Below are positions 30,401 through 42,736 of a DNA stretch of 64,000 nucleotides, one piece after another; position 1 is the first letter of the stretch, and each line of letters starts with the position of its first letter. The stretch spans positions 61,283-125,282 of the IMG/VR virus record IMGVR_UViG_3300028772_000007. The stretch is one strand, 5' to 3'. The translations under genes were made by a program, and so were the position numbers. The notes below the pieces were generated by a model, which was not told where the DNA came from, searched no databases, and saw only the letters and a program-made list of their open reading frames with translations. The stretch comes from a virus.

Positions 30401-33400
30401 ATCAGGAGTAATACCAACTTTTGCTAATTGAATAACTAAATTATCATCTATTTCTCCTTTATCAGTAATTATTCCTACTTTTGCAGTTGGATTATCAATT
30501 AAAGTTCTATCTAAAGCTTCTTTTATAGTTGTTAAATCTTCATCAGTAATAGAACTTACAATTTTCCCACCATTAAATACATTTTTATCTTGAAAATAAT
30601 TTAAAGTAATATCTAATTCATCTAATCTTTTAACAGCATTTTCTTGATCTAATTCAGGATCTAAACCAGGACTCATTGCTACTGCTCTAATAACACTACT
30701 ACTAGCTAATGCAAGTTTAAAATTATTATCATGTTGATGAATATTAGATGCTCGTATAGATGATGTAAGAACAGGAGAATTTAAAGTAAATATTCTATTT
30801 AAATTAAAAGAATTATTATTAATCATTGCTCCATTTTGAGTTTTATCTCCAAATATAATAAATGGAAATCCAAATTTCTTTGAAATATTAGCAAATAATG
30901 CTAATTCTAAACTATTATAATGAGTACCTTCATCTAAGAAAATAGCTTTTGGAGTATCTAATTTATTTAGATATTTATAATTGATTTGATTATTTTTTAA
31001 TACTAATGTAGTATTGCCATTTATTTCAACTTCATCAAAGAATTTATAAGTTTTCTTATTACCAAATGATACTGTTTTAATCTCATTTTTAAAATCTGCA
31101 TAATTAAATTGTAAAAATTTATTAAAGATTTCTTCTGTTGTTTTAGTTGTTTGATTTAATTTTTTAACTTCATCCTCTGAAAAAGTAGATAATAAAGAAT
31201 TTTGTAATCCTTTAGTTTGCGTTGCAGTTGGTGAACTTATAATAATGTTTGATTTTGCATCATCTTGTAACATGTATTTTAAAATAAATTGCCCTACTAC
31301 TGAAGTTTTACCTGATCCAGCAACACCTGTAATTGACATAAGATTAAATGCACCAGGTTTAAGTTGTGATTGTTCTCCATTAACTTTTCTATAAATTAAT
31401 TCTTGAGCTTCATAAAATAATTTAGGATTTTTAACTAATGCTAAAGCTATTTTTGCTGCATATTCTTGTCCATAAAAAGGAGCATAATTAAATTCAGGAG
31501 ATTCTATAATACGTTTATTTCTTTCTTGTACTTCTGTAGAACGTAAAGAAAGATTTGTTAACATATTTATGAATATATCATATTGTGATAGAACTTGTGT
31601 AGTAGAAGAAATTCCATTACTATCCCCATTAAATACTGCATTAAAATCAAAATCTTTAAAAATTTCTTCTAATCCAGCAGCATAATTTTCTGGAAGAGTG
31701 TCTTTGAAATTTTCAAAAATACTATCTTGACATTTAAGTAATTTAGCTTCTTGACTTATCGGAAGATTTAAAATAGTATCTTTATCTGCAATTAATGGTT
31801 TACCTTTGTATTGAAAATCTTGCTTATCTAATAAATCTAAAAATAATTTATCCATATTTTCTCTAGAAAGTATGTGTTCTTTTGCTTTAGATTCAGTATT
31901 AGAATTAGATAAATCTTTTAAGAATACTAATTTAGATAATAAATTATTTAAATCTGTATTAATTAAAGAAGCATCTTCTGATTTTATTATTGCATAATTG
32001 TCTAAACCTGTAGATTCTTTATATTTTTTAAGATAATTTTGCATAGCATAATTAAAACCATACATAGTTTCTTTACCATCTATTAATGCTCCTTGTTTAG
32101 TATACATACCAGTTAATATAGATTTAGCCATTTCAATAGTAGTTATTGCACTATTAATTTGTCCTAAAGTAAAATCTGATTTTAAATAATCATCTATAAT
32201 AGACATAGATAACAAATTATCTTCATCCTCTAATATATTAAATACAGTTTTTGAAGTTCCTTTATCTAATTTTAATTGTAATTTTCTTAGAAAATCATAT
32301 AATGGATTAGCAATAGCAGTTTTCTTTGAAACATATTTATCAAACTTATCAAAAGTATCATTTAATTTAAATTGATCATCTATATAGTTATCAATAGTTT
32401 TTTGACTATTAGTTAATTCACCTAATAAGTAATCATTTTCACTTAGTGGATTTATTTCACTTTTAAATTTATTTTTTATAAATTGTTTAAGTTCACCTTT
32501 AACTTCTGCCACAGCTTCTGAATGAGTTTGTCCTGCATCAATTTTTTCTTGTAATCTTACATTTATTGCACTACTATCATTAAATTGAAAATCAGTAGAA
32601 GTAGGATCTGGAATAGTAGCTTCAGATATAATACCTAAAATATTATCTAAACTCATATCTCCAATATTAGTTTGTATAGTTGGAGATTTCAATTCATTAT
32701 TTAATGATTTTTTACTTTCATTAAAAGATGCTGTTAATTTTTTATTAATACCTATTAAAACTTCATTATCAATTGTACTAACTTTACTTTCAGATAAAGC
32801 ATTCACTAACATTTTTAATTGAAAATCAAATTTTTGTAATGGTTTATTGTAATTTTGTAATGGTTTATAATATTTATCTTGTAAAGCATTAAAATTAGTT
32901 CTAAATGCAATAGCTTCTGGTGAAGCAGTAGCAATATTTTCAGGAGTAGTTTCTAATAAATATTCTTTATTATTACCTTCACTAATAATATTTGCAAAGA
33001 AATCTTTAACAGTATCTTGTAAAAATTTCACATTCATCTCTTGCATTGGTATTTGTTGTACAAAAGTTTTATATTTTTCTGCTATAGGATCATTTGCAGG
33101 ATCAATTACTATACTATTATCAATTAATCCTTCTTTACCTAAATATTCATTAATATCATAATCAAACATATCATTTACTGAGAAGTTTTTCAAGTTATTA
33201 TTAGCAGCAGATTTAGAAATTTCTCTAAATGCCCCATTATTTGCTTTAAAATTTTCTACTAAATCAAATTGACCAGTTAAATTATATAAATTTTTAAATG
33301 CAGCAGAGCGAACATCTTTATATTTACTTTCTGCATATTCTTTAATTGTATTTGAAAATATACCTTGTGCATTTTTATATGCTCCTAAAATAGTATCTAA

Positions 33401-36040
33401 ATTAGAAACAATATCTGGATTTTTAATATATTCATCAAAATTAGTTGTTACAGATTTTTTTGTAACTCCAACACCACTGTCAGGTAAATCAAAATAACTT
33501 TTATCATAATTAGCTTGAGTATATTGCTCTTTATTAAGTGCAATAAAAGGTTTATGCATATCTGGAATTAAATACAATAAAGATTTCATTAAATAATCAT
33601 CTGATTTATCACCATTTGTTATTTCTTGAATTGATAATCTTTTTTCATCTAATTCAGCTTTTTTTAATGCAATTCCAGTAGCACCTTCTGCAGTAACTGG
33701 TGCACTTTCTAAATCTTTAAGTTCAGATCTAAGTTGTACTATTTGACCAGCTGTTTTATTAAAATCACTAATAATTAATTTATCAACACCAGATTTTTCT
33801 AATTCTGGAATCATATATTGATTTAATAATGCCTTATTAAATAAAGATGTATCATCTACTTTTAATCCTTCTTGATTAAAAATACTATCTAAAGTTCTTA
33901 TATATTCTTTTGTACCATCTACAATTAAATCTGCATGAGTTTTAGCATCACCTGCTGCATTAAAAATTTGTTTACCATCTATTGTAGTAGTACCAGTTGC
34001 TAAAAATTTATTACCTACATACCCTCTCATATTTTCAGCCATAGTAAGTGCTTCATCAGTTTTACCATTAGCTATCATTGAATACATTGAATATTCATCT
34101 TCAGGTTGTGCAATACCACCTTTAAACATTGGTTCAATTAATTTTTCATTCATTTTAAACATAGGTCCTCCAATCATACCTCCAACTAAGTTAGAAACAT
34201 AATTTTCTAATCCTGCTTTTGAGAATACAGTATCCCACCCACCAAATGAACCTTGTTTTTTAGTTAATCCTAATGAACTAGCAACATCTATAGCTCCTTT
34301 TGTAGCATCCATAACCATTTGTTCAGTTACTTCTTCTACACCTTCAATCATAGATACTTCCCAATATCCTCTTAAACCACCATTTGATGCTTCATTAAAT
34401 ACATTATATAAAGCATTTTTACCAGATGTAATTGCTTTTTTAAGTACATTTTGACCTAATATTGGATTAGATTCTAATAAATTAGTTCCTTCAGCAATTT
34501 TATCCATTACTGGCATTAAAGCTTTTTTAACTAAAGATCTATTAGTTTCTTCAGAAAAACCAACAGTTTTATCTAAAAACCAAGTAGACATTTTATTATT
34601 CATCATAATTCCATATTGTCCAGCAGCAGCTAATCAAAATGCAGTACCTGCTGTACGTCTATCATACCCACCTTTAATAGCATCAGAATAGACATCAGTT
34701 GAGGTTGTTAATGCCATATATCCTAAAGATAATGCTTTAGCAATTTCAGATTGTTTTTCCCCCATTGCTTTCATTGCTGGATTTAAATTTACAGCATCTT
34801 TATATAATTTAACAGCATCTACAGTTTTGCCCTCTGCTTCTAATGATTGTAATTTACCAACAAATGCTCCTTGAAATCTTGCCATTTCTTCTGCTTCTGT
34901 TTTACTTAAACTTGTTGATTTAAATAAATTAGATAAACCTGCCATAGCTCTTTGTTCATAAATTTGACCAAATACACTTGATACCATTCCCCCAATTTGT
35001 TCATAATTAAACATACCTTGAGATCCTTCATCAGAAGTGCTAGTACCAAATTTACCCATAAAACTTTCAGTTTTATTAGCTAAATTCCAAGCTCCTGATT
35101 GTTTATTAATATCATCTTCACCTGTAAGAATACCTTCAATTGATTTATATAATACTGGCATAGCAGATGCTAATCCTACAGCAGCAGAAAGACCACCATA
35201 TATATTATTAAAACCTTTATAAGATATTAAAAATGGAGCAATTTTTGCAGCAATTTTAAATGTAGTTCCCCAAGCACTTTTATTTTTACCATCAGAGTCA
35301 AAAAAATCTACACTATTTAAAAATTCACCATCTTTAGTTAATAAATCTAATGAATTAACAGTTTCTTTTCCATAGATTTCTCTATTACCTAAAGTTTCTG
35401 TGTAAAAATTACCTGTAGGATCAATTTTATATTCACCTTTTTTATGAGATACTTGTCTGCCTGTATCAGTATCCATATGTTTACCATCTTCATCATACTG
35501 TGCATATACTAAAGTATCTTTATTAAATATACTTCCTAATAATCCTAAATCATTTGCTGATTTATCTGTAAATTTACCAGTTTCTGTATCAAATATTTTA
35601 CTATTTTGAGCAAGTTCTCTAACACTTCAATTAGATTCTGTAGTACCATACATAGAAGTAATACCCTGTTGTGTATGATATGGATTTTTAATTAATTGTA
35701 AACCTACTGATAAATCTTGTTCTTTAGCTCCCACTGGTTTAAATCTACTATCAGGTGCATATTCTGCATCTTTTTGTAAATTTTGTATATAACTTGTATC
35801 AGTTAATGATTTAAAGTTATTTGCAGCAGTTACATAAGCATTTTGAAAAGCGGCATTATTAAAATTACCTTTATCATCTGTAAAAGTTTTCTTTGCAAAA
35901 CTTGTCTCTTTATATTCATCCATTGGTAATAAAGCTGTATTATCTGGAGTTACCCCAGCTTGGGATAACTCTAATAAATTTGCTTGTGGATTTAAAACTG
36001 TAGAAACGAACATATCGTTCGGTTTTTGTATTTCATTCAT
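27419..36040 (-). CDS. Giant cargo protein with SF1-type helicase domain, 2873 aa
   Basis: Read through TGA at 35627 and 34634. ATG 36040 is chosen, just inside the end of the upstream gene's sequence. Residues ~1565-1935 carry helicase motifs: SITGVAGSGKTSVVGQ (Walker A), KAIFLDEGTHYN (Walker B), FIIFGDKTQ (motif III), TSSIRASN (IV) and MQGNQEEFMI/GSRAFQG (V/VI-like). The N-terminal ~500 residues include hydrophobic, Gly/Ala-rich stretches (near 35.2 kb) suited to membrane insertion. It lies immediately upstream of the RNA polymerase gene and is probably ejected with it. The helicase could unwind or pull DNA during entry or help transcription start (inference). Confidence 0.75.
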
Positions 36041-36041
36041 A

Positions 36042-37904
36042 TTATTGGTGTAAAATGTCTGCACCTGTTCTACCTGTAGCAGAACTTGGTTGTCGTTGTA
36101 TATCTTCGAATAATGTATTTGCATGAACAACACTTCCATGTCCTTCATAAGCAGATACTGTATTTTGTGCTCCTTGTAAAATAGGCATAAATATTGGTGC
36201 TTGTACTATTTTATTTGATGTAAATGTAGGTGCTGCTGGAAAAGTTAATTTATATTTATTATAAATTCCTTGCAACATTGTTGTTACTCCTTTTTGTTCA
36301 GATGAATCTACTGTATGTGTATAATCATTATTTAATGCGGATGCTACTCCATTTGTACTATAACCATGAGTTACAATAAAAGGTTTTAAATATTTAGTAG
36401 ACATAGTTGTTAATTTACCATCTGTACCTAATTGAATCCCTTGTAAACCATATTTAGCATATTCAGCATTTTTTTGTTCTGGAGTTGTTAATCCTTTTGA
36501 AGCAATAGATTTTTCAGCAGATTCAAATTGTTCTAATGCTTTTAAATTAGGATGTCCATTTACATCTACTGGAACCATAGTTTTAATTGCTTCACCTCCA
36601 CCATATATAATTTGATCTTTTTCATACGGTTTAATTCCTTTATCTCCAAAAAACATATTATTTTGATCAACAGCTACCCCTAAACCACTATCTAAAACTC
36701 TACCTAAAGGAGCCATTGGTAATGGTTTACCATTTATATCTGGTAATTTACCAATCATAGATCCTTTTAAAATCATACCATAATTAGATTTATCAGGATT
36801 TATTAAACTCATTGTAGTAGTGTTCAAATCCCCATTAATAATTTGTTCCATTGGAGTTTGATTATAAGTTTTTTCTGCAGTTCCTTTAACTCCAGTTCCT
36901 AATTTTGATATATCTGCTTCATAACCTATATTAGAAGTATGTTTATCATTAGTAAAGGATTCAAATGCAACTGCAATAAGGTTTTCTGGAGAAGCACTTG
37001 TACCATTAACAATAGCCCTAGCTTTTAATAAATTAACTGCATTAGGGGACATAGTTGCTAAAATATAAGCTGAAGCATCTTTTATATGATTTCTTTGAGT
37101 TTCATTTTCAGTTTTAATATTTAGGATTCCTTCATTACCCATTTTATTATACATTGTACTTAATTGTTTAAGACCCTCTGTTTGTGATTCTGTAGGTTGT
37201 TTCCCACCTAAAGATGTTACTCCTTTTTGAAAAGCATTTTTATAATAATCACTACCACTTTGATACCTATTAGATTCAGTAGTTTCTGATCCTAATTTTT
37301 TAAGTACTTCTACAATATGATCAGAAACTTTATCAATACCAATTGCATTTTGTACAGTAGATATGATAGTTTTATCAAACGATAATTTAGTATCATACCG
37401 TCTTGCTTGACTTAAATCATTAACACTTAAAGCTTGGTATTTATCTCTATTTTTAGCAAAATCCCCCATACTAACAGTTGATAAAGAACCTTCTGAATCT
37501 CTAACATATAATCCTCCAGTAGAAGTAACTGCTAATTCATCTAAACCTCCATTTTCATATGCTTTAGTAGTAGCTTCACCCATTAATTTAGAATTAGTAA
37601 TTATTTGATTACCTTTTGCTGCTAAATCATATAATTTATTAGTATCAAAACTAGATGTAAAAGGCCCACTATTTTCAACTTGTTTCAATTGTTTTAAAAA
37701 TGTTTCAACTTCATTAGGCATACCAGTTTTAATAATTTCATTTATTACTTCTTTTGAAAGTAAATCTGTACCACTTTTTTCTTCAGTTTTTGCTGGAGCA
37801 CTTTGTTTAGGTGCAGTCTGAGTTTGTGGATTATAGTCAAAAGGTTGGTATGACACGAATGGCATACCTCCCCCTTGTTGTAATTTTTGTATATTGAATT
37901 TCAT
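36042..37904 (-). CDS. Cargo/virion protein with N-terminal KLQxGG motif, 620 aa
   Basis: ATG 37904 (TAATG overlap with the upstream gene) to TAA 36042, no TGA. The N-terminus MKFNIQKLQQGGGMPF shares the K-x-x-Q-x-G-G pattern with three other proteins of this block. The rest is a soluble, Gly/Asn/Thr-rich chain with no domain I recognise. Position between the 1322-aa protein and the helicase-polymerase pair suggests it is part of the set of ejected proteins seen in crAss-like virions. Confidence 0.65.
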   Translation of the reverse strand: MKFNIQKLQQGGGMPFVSYQPFDYNPQTQTAPKQSAPAKTEEKSGTDLLSKEVINEIIKTGMPNEVETFLKQLKQVENSGPFTSSFDTNKLYDLAAKGNQIITNSKLMGEATTKAYENGGLDELAVTSTGGLYVRDSEGSLSTVSMGDFAKNRDKYQALSVNDLSQARRYDTKLSFDKTIISTVQNAIGIDKVSDHIVEVLKKLGSETTESNRYQSGSDYYKNAFQKGVTSLGGKQPTESQTEGLKQLSTMYNKMGNEGILNIKTENETQRNHIKDASAYILATMSPNAVNLLKARAIVNGTSASPENLIAVAFESFTNDKHTSNIGYEADISKLGTGVKGTAEKTYNQTPMEQIINGDLNTTTMSLINPDKSNYGMILKGSMIGKLPDINGKPLPMAPLGRVLDSGLGVAVDQNNMFFGDKGIKPYEKDQIIYGGGEAIKTMVPVDVNGHPNLKALEQFESAEKSIASKGLTTPEQKNAEYAKYGLQGIQLGTDGKLTTMSTKYLKPFIVTHGYSTNGVASALNNDYTHTVDSSEQKGVTTMLQGIYNKYKLTFPAAPTFTSNKIVQAPIFMPILQGAQNTVSAYEGHGSVVHANTLFEDIQRQPSSATGRTGADILHQ

Positions 37905-40900
37905 TATTTAGTTCCTAATACTGTTTTTAATAACATTAATTTTTCTTTAGATAAACCATCCAATACTTTAGAAGTATTTTTATCAGTTCTATCTAATGTT
38001 GTTTGAAAATTTTTATCTCCGTGTTCTTTATCTTTTTGTTTTAATTTCAAAATTTCAATTTCATATTTTTGTCCTGGAGTTATAGTATCTACTGAACCAC
38101 CTTTTTTAAATTTTGCAGGTGTATTTCCAAATGTAGGAAATCAATTAGGTTTTTTAATTGTATACCCAGTAGGATCATAATATTTATTAAGACCTTGTGA
38201 ACTTATATCATAAGTTTCCATAGCTCTTTTTTGTGTATTAGATAGATTTCTGTTTAATTCAGTCATTCTATTAGTATATGCATCTCTATTTACTGCATTT
38301 TTATTAGATTCTCATGAATAATATCCATAATCTCCAGGTTTTAAACCTTGTTGTTGTTCTTGCCAAGTTTTATATTCTGGTGTATTAACTACATTTTCTC
38401 CAGATGTTCCATATTCAAAATCAAATTTATCTTGTAATGGTTTTAAACTAGTTTTATATGTATCTATTAAACCTTGTTTTTGTGCATTTATATCATACTC
38501 ATATTTAACTATATTTCTATCAGTAATTCTTTTAGATGTAGCATCAATAAATTTAGTAAGATTAGCATAATCTTGCATCCTTTTTCCAGCAACTAAATTA
38601 CCAATAACACCTCTGTATGCTGACATTGTAGCAAGATTTTTATTAGCAGTTGCATTTCTTAATTGTGCATTTTCATTTGCAACAGCATTGGCATTTTGTT
38701 TATTTTCTTCTTGAACTCCTCATGCTTTTTCAGTACCTTGTGTTCTAATTTCATTTGCTTTAGTTGCACCTTCTAAATTAGATGCTGCTTGTAAACTAGC
38801 ATTTGAAGTCATTGGTTTTGAAGCTATTCTTTGTGTTTCTACTGCAGTTCTATTAGTTTGTTCTTGAATAGGTAACCAATTTTTATCTACAGTAGCTTTT
38901 TGAAATGGAGTATCTAATACTGGAGTAAGATGTTCTATAGCTGTTTGTAAATTTTGTTTATTAGTTGCTTGCCCTGCTAAATATTTTATAGGTTCTGCAA
39001 TATTTGGTATAGTTAAATTATTACTTACTGGAGTTATTGCAGTTGGTTTTATAAATGTATTAACTAATGGATTTTTAGTAGTGATCAAAGATTTTTTTCC
39101 AACAACAGTTACTTCTGGTAAAACTTTCCCAGGTACTAATGCAGGTGCTTTATAAGTAAATGAAGTTGCATTTGATGCATTACCTGCTATCCAGTTAGCT
39201 TTATTACTTTTATTTATATCATCTTTATATAGTGGAGATTCCCAAGGATTATAATCATTTGTTGGAGTTCTTTGAAATTTTAATATTCCAGAATTTTGAA
39301 ACATTGGTATTAAACCACCTTGTTTTAAACTAGGTTTAATTTTTCCTGTATCTTTTAATCTAGTCATTGCTTCTTTAGCTTTAGTCTTATTAATTTTCTT
39401 TTGAGAAGCACTAACTTCTGGTAAAGGTTTTCTTTCTTTTCTAATTGTATCTTCTTGTGGTTGTGATACTTTTTTTGTTTCTATACTTTCAGGTTTTACT
39501 TCAATTGGTTTTTCAATTACTATAGGTTTTGTTGTAACAGGTGTTTCTTTTGTTTCTACTAAATCTCGTAATTTTTTTAATTTTGCATCAGATTCATCCA
39601 TACCTAATTTATATGTATTTTCACGAGCATTAATTTTATTTATTGCTTTTTGTTGAAATTTTTGAGTATACCAAGATCTAGGATCTACTTCTGTTTTAAG
39701 AACTCTTTCATTAGGATCATATTGTTCTTTAGTAGTATTAACACCTAATTTACTTTTTATAGAAGATGTCCTATCTACAGTTGCTGTATTTTTAGCAGCT
39801 TCTAAAGCATCTACTTGTTTAGTTAATTCAGCAATTTTAATTTCATTTTCTGGTGAAGGTTGAGTTTTTAAAGTTTCAATTTCAGATAGTTTTGGAACTT
39901 TTTGTAAATCTAGATGTGCATCAATATCCACTTTAGGATTTTTCATATCTTTAATTAATACTTCTTTATTAACTCCTTCAGGTAATCCTTTTAAATTAAC
40001 TTTTGATCCAACTTCAGATGCATTATTTATCTCTCCTTTTGCAATATTTGTACCTGCACCTCTTAATGCTCTATTATATAGACCTTTTCCAGCCATTACT
40101 CCATAAAGTAATCCTTTTGCATCATTTGCAGAAATATTTCCTAAACCTCCTTTAATATTTTCTAAAACATCATTTCCCTCTTTATCAGATTGATTATATC
40201 CAGTTGTAATATCTTGAATAGTTTGTTTACCTGCTTGATATCCACCATATAAACCTGTACCTACTAATCCAGTTCTACCAACAGTCCCTAATAAACCTAA
40301 TGCATTTGGATTTGCAATAGAAGCTACTTTATTAGCAGCTTTTATTATTGTAGGCATTCCATGTTTCTCAGCTAATGTAGATCCAGTATTTACAACTTTT
40401 TCAGCTATTGTACTAGCTTCTCTCATTTTTTCTACACCTTCTAAAGCTTTTTCAGCTTCAAGTACTTTAGCAGTCTTAATTCCACCTGATACAGCTTTTT
40501 CTGATGTAATAACTGCATTAGCTGCTTTTTCAATTTTAGCTAACTCTTCTACAGTTTTTATACCATGTGCCACTTTTGCAGATTCTAATGCTGCTTTACT
40601 AGCTAATTTAGTAGCTCCACCAATTCCAGGTAATAAAGATAAAGCTGTAAATCCTAAATTCATACCTAAATTCTTTACAATTTCTCCTGTATCTTTACCC
40701 CTCATTAAATCAGAACCTAAAGTAGCACCAGTAGCTACTAATCCCCCTATTGCCCCAACTCCTGGTATAAAACTAGCAGCATCACCAGCTAAAGATAATG
40801 TATCTAATGCACCAGCACCTGTTCATTTATTCGGATCAAGTAACTCATTTACTGTACCAGTACCAGATTCTGGTGTATGTGTTATATTAAATGCTTTATT

Positions 40901-41872
40901 CTTTTGTAAATTATATTTATCTGCATTTGCTTGATTTGCAGCATTAAATGCTTTTACTTTTATATTATAGGCTTTACGAGCATTAATTTTATCAAGTAAA
41001 GTTTGATGTGCTAAAGCAGTATTAGTAGCAGTCAATGCATTTGCATCTGCTGTAGCCTGTGCTGTTGCATCTGCTAATCGTTTATTTTCTACTTCTGTTG
41101 TTGTAGGTTGTAATAAATCAGATAACTCAGTATTTAATCCTAAATGTCCAGCTATTTCAGCTAAGCGTTTATCAGTAGCTCCTGGTATTTCAGTAATATA
41201 TTTATCTGCATCTCCATTTTTTAATTTTGTTGCAGTTTCTTCATCTAATCCTAAAACTTTTTTATCTCCAGAATTTTTAAGATTTGTTAATTCTGTAACT
41301 ATTGCTTGTTTTACTCTAGCTTTTTTTGCAGTTGGGTCTATAGTACTTCACCCAGTTTTAAATCCTTCTTCTTTATTTCCATAATCATTATGAATAATAC
41401 TCCCAATAATTGAATTAAAACGATGATATTTATCATCTCCTGTAGTAGTTGTAGATGTAGGTGATTGTTTATTTAATTCAACAGATTTATTAAGAAAATT
41501 ATAAAATGCTTCATTTTCAAATTGTTGCGATTTTGATTTATCACCACTATCTAAAAATTTATTTAACCCTGTAATTCCATTAACTTGTACAGGAGCTGTA
41601 GTAAAATTTGGATTTTCATTTATAACTGTAGAGTTTTGTAAATCACCTATTCTTTTATTTAAATGTTCATCAATATCTTTATATTGATCAGCTTGTCCAA
41701 AACCAGTTACATTATTTTGAGCAGTTGTTTTTAGATAATCTTTATAACTATTTATTAATGAATTTTTATCAAAATTAACTCCTTTATATGTAATACTATT
41801 AGTATCTATAGGTGGTGTTGGTGTAGTATTTGAAATACCCCCTCCTTTTTGTAATTTTTTAATTTGTGCCAT
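37904..41872 (-). CDS. Large membrane-active-looking cargo protein, 1322 aa
   Basis: Built from five pieces by reading TGA as Trp at 41348, 40823, 38720, 38312 and 38141; every junction keeps frame. N-terminus MAQIKKLQKGGG carries the shared cargo motif. Residues ~350-560 hold long Gly/Ala-rich hydrophobic segments (SFIPGVGAIGGLVATGATLG, LGFTALSLLPGIGGATK, GLYGGYQAG) like those of phage ejection proteins that form a channel. The middle is charged and helical, and the C-terminal third repeats 'KxGG'-type spots (SLKQGGLIPMFQ, KFKKGGSV). Proposed role: ejected pore or scaffold protein. Confidence 0.65.
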
Positions 41873-42275
41873 GTTTATAACTTAATGTGAAAAGTTGTTT
41901 TTGTTTGGTTTTGTTTAATACTATATTTTGTACAGTTGTTTCTTTTAAATTTAATTTTACAGAAACATCTTTTTTAGATTCAAAGATTTCTATATCTCCA
42001 TTAGGGTAAATACATTGTATAGGTTTTTTTATACCCACATTTCCATTTTTTTGTGAAAAAATATCTTCTTCATTATCATATTCCCATTCAAATCCTTTAT
42101 GTACTTTTCGTCTTCCAGAACAAACATCTCTTATAGATGATGGGTTAAATCCTCCTTCTTTTTCAGCTTCTTTAGAAGATTTTCAGAGTTTAATTAATTG
42201 ATTATTTTTTAATTGTCTTACCGGTTTTGACATTTTTCCAGTAATATCTTCATGTGTTATTTGTAATTCATTCAT
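41859..42275 (-). CDS. NUMOD1-like tandem DNA-binding protein (homing-endonuclease-associated), 138 aa
   Basis: Visible only if TGA 42183-42185 is Trp, in IKLWKSSKEAEKEGGF. It holds two helix-turn-helix repeats of the NUMOD1/IENR type: LIKLWKSSKEAEKEGGFN...GRRKVHKGFEWEYD, and IEIFESKKDVSVKLNLKE...LNKTKQKQLFTLSY. These modules normally sit at the C-terminus of HNH or GIY-YIG homing endonucleases, but no catalytic domain is present here. It starts just after a terminator and overlaps the next gene by 14 bases. It may be a decayed homing endonuclease or a small DNA-binding protein. Confidence 0.7.
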
Positions 42276-42308
42276 ACTATTTTTTAAATTGGTTCTCAGT
42301 TGAATAAT

Positions 42309-42334
42309 AAAAAAAAGGGATTTCTCCCTTTTTT
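42309..42334 (-). terminator. Rho-independent terminator after the Ala/Gln-rich gene
   Basis: On the - strand AAAAAAGGGA-GAAA-TCCCTTTTTTTT: an A/T-flanked GGGA/TCCC stem with an 8-T tail, directly after the TAA of the 106-aa gene. Confidence 0.85.
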
Positions 42335-42335
42335 C

Positions 42336-42656
42336 TTATTTTATTCTACTAATAACACCACCTTTTCTTTGGTAAGTAGGTGCTGGTTGTGGTTGTTCCC
42401 CACCTGCACCATTAGCTCCACCACCTTGGGCTTGTTGTACTAATTGCACTAAAGCTTGACAAACTTGTAATGCCATATTAGGATCTTTAGCTTGAACTGC
42501 TTGTGCAGCAGCTTGTACAATTTGCATCATAGGATCTTGCCCTTGTTCTGCAGGAGCCCCACCTTGATCTTGAGCACCTTGTGCAGGAGCAGCAGCTTGA
42601 TCGTCTGCTGCAGGAGCAGCTCCACCTTCTTGGTATTTTTTAACTTTGAAATTCAT
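42336..42656 (-). CDS. Small Ala/Gln/Gly-rich cargo protein with KKYQxGG N-terminus, 106 aa
   Basis: Starts MNFKVKKYQEGGAAPA and ends QRKGGVISRIK. Between lies a low-complexity Ala/Gln/Gly/Pro-rich tract with a helical core (MMQIVQAAAQAVQAKDP, LQVCQALVQLVQQAQ). Base composition is much GC-richer than the surroundings. It is flanked by its own candidate promoter and a strong terminator, so it may be produced in excess. N-terminal and C-terminal GG motifs resemble those of neighbouring large virion proteins. Probably a small packaged structural protein; function unknown. Confidence 0.7.
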   Translation of the reverse strand: MNFKVKKYQEGGAAPAADDQAAAPAQGAQDQGGAPAEQGQDPMMQIVQAAAQAVQAKDPNMALQVCQALVQLVQQAQGGGANGAGGEQPQPAPTYQRKGGVISRIK

Positions 42657-42697
42657 AATTTAATTTTTCTTTAAAGATTTATTGATATATATTGTTG

Positions 42698-42705
42698 CAA
42701 ATTTA
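42698..42705 (-). promoter_or_regulatory. Candidate Bacteroidota -7 promoter box
   Basis: On the - strand TAAATTTG fits TAnnTTTG, 42 bases upstream of the 106-aa gene's ATG in a non-coding gap. A T-rich -33 region is present but lacks a perfect TTTG. Combined with the terminator at 42.32 kb it would give a one-gene transcript. Confidence 0.5.
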
Positions 42706-42736
42706 CTCATATTTTTTGTAATAAAAAAGATATTAA

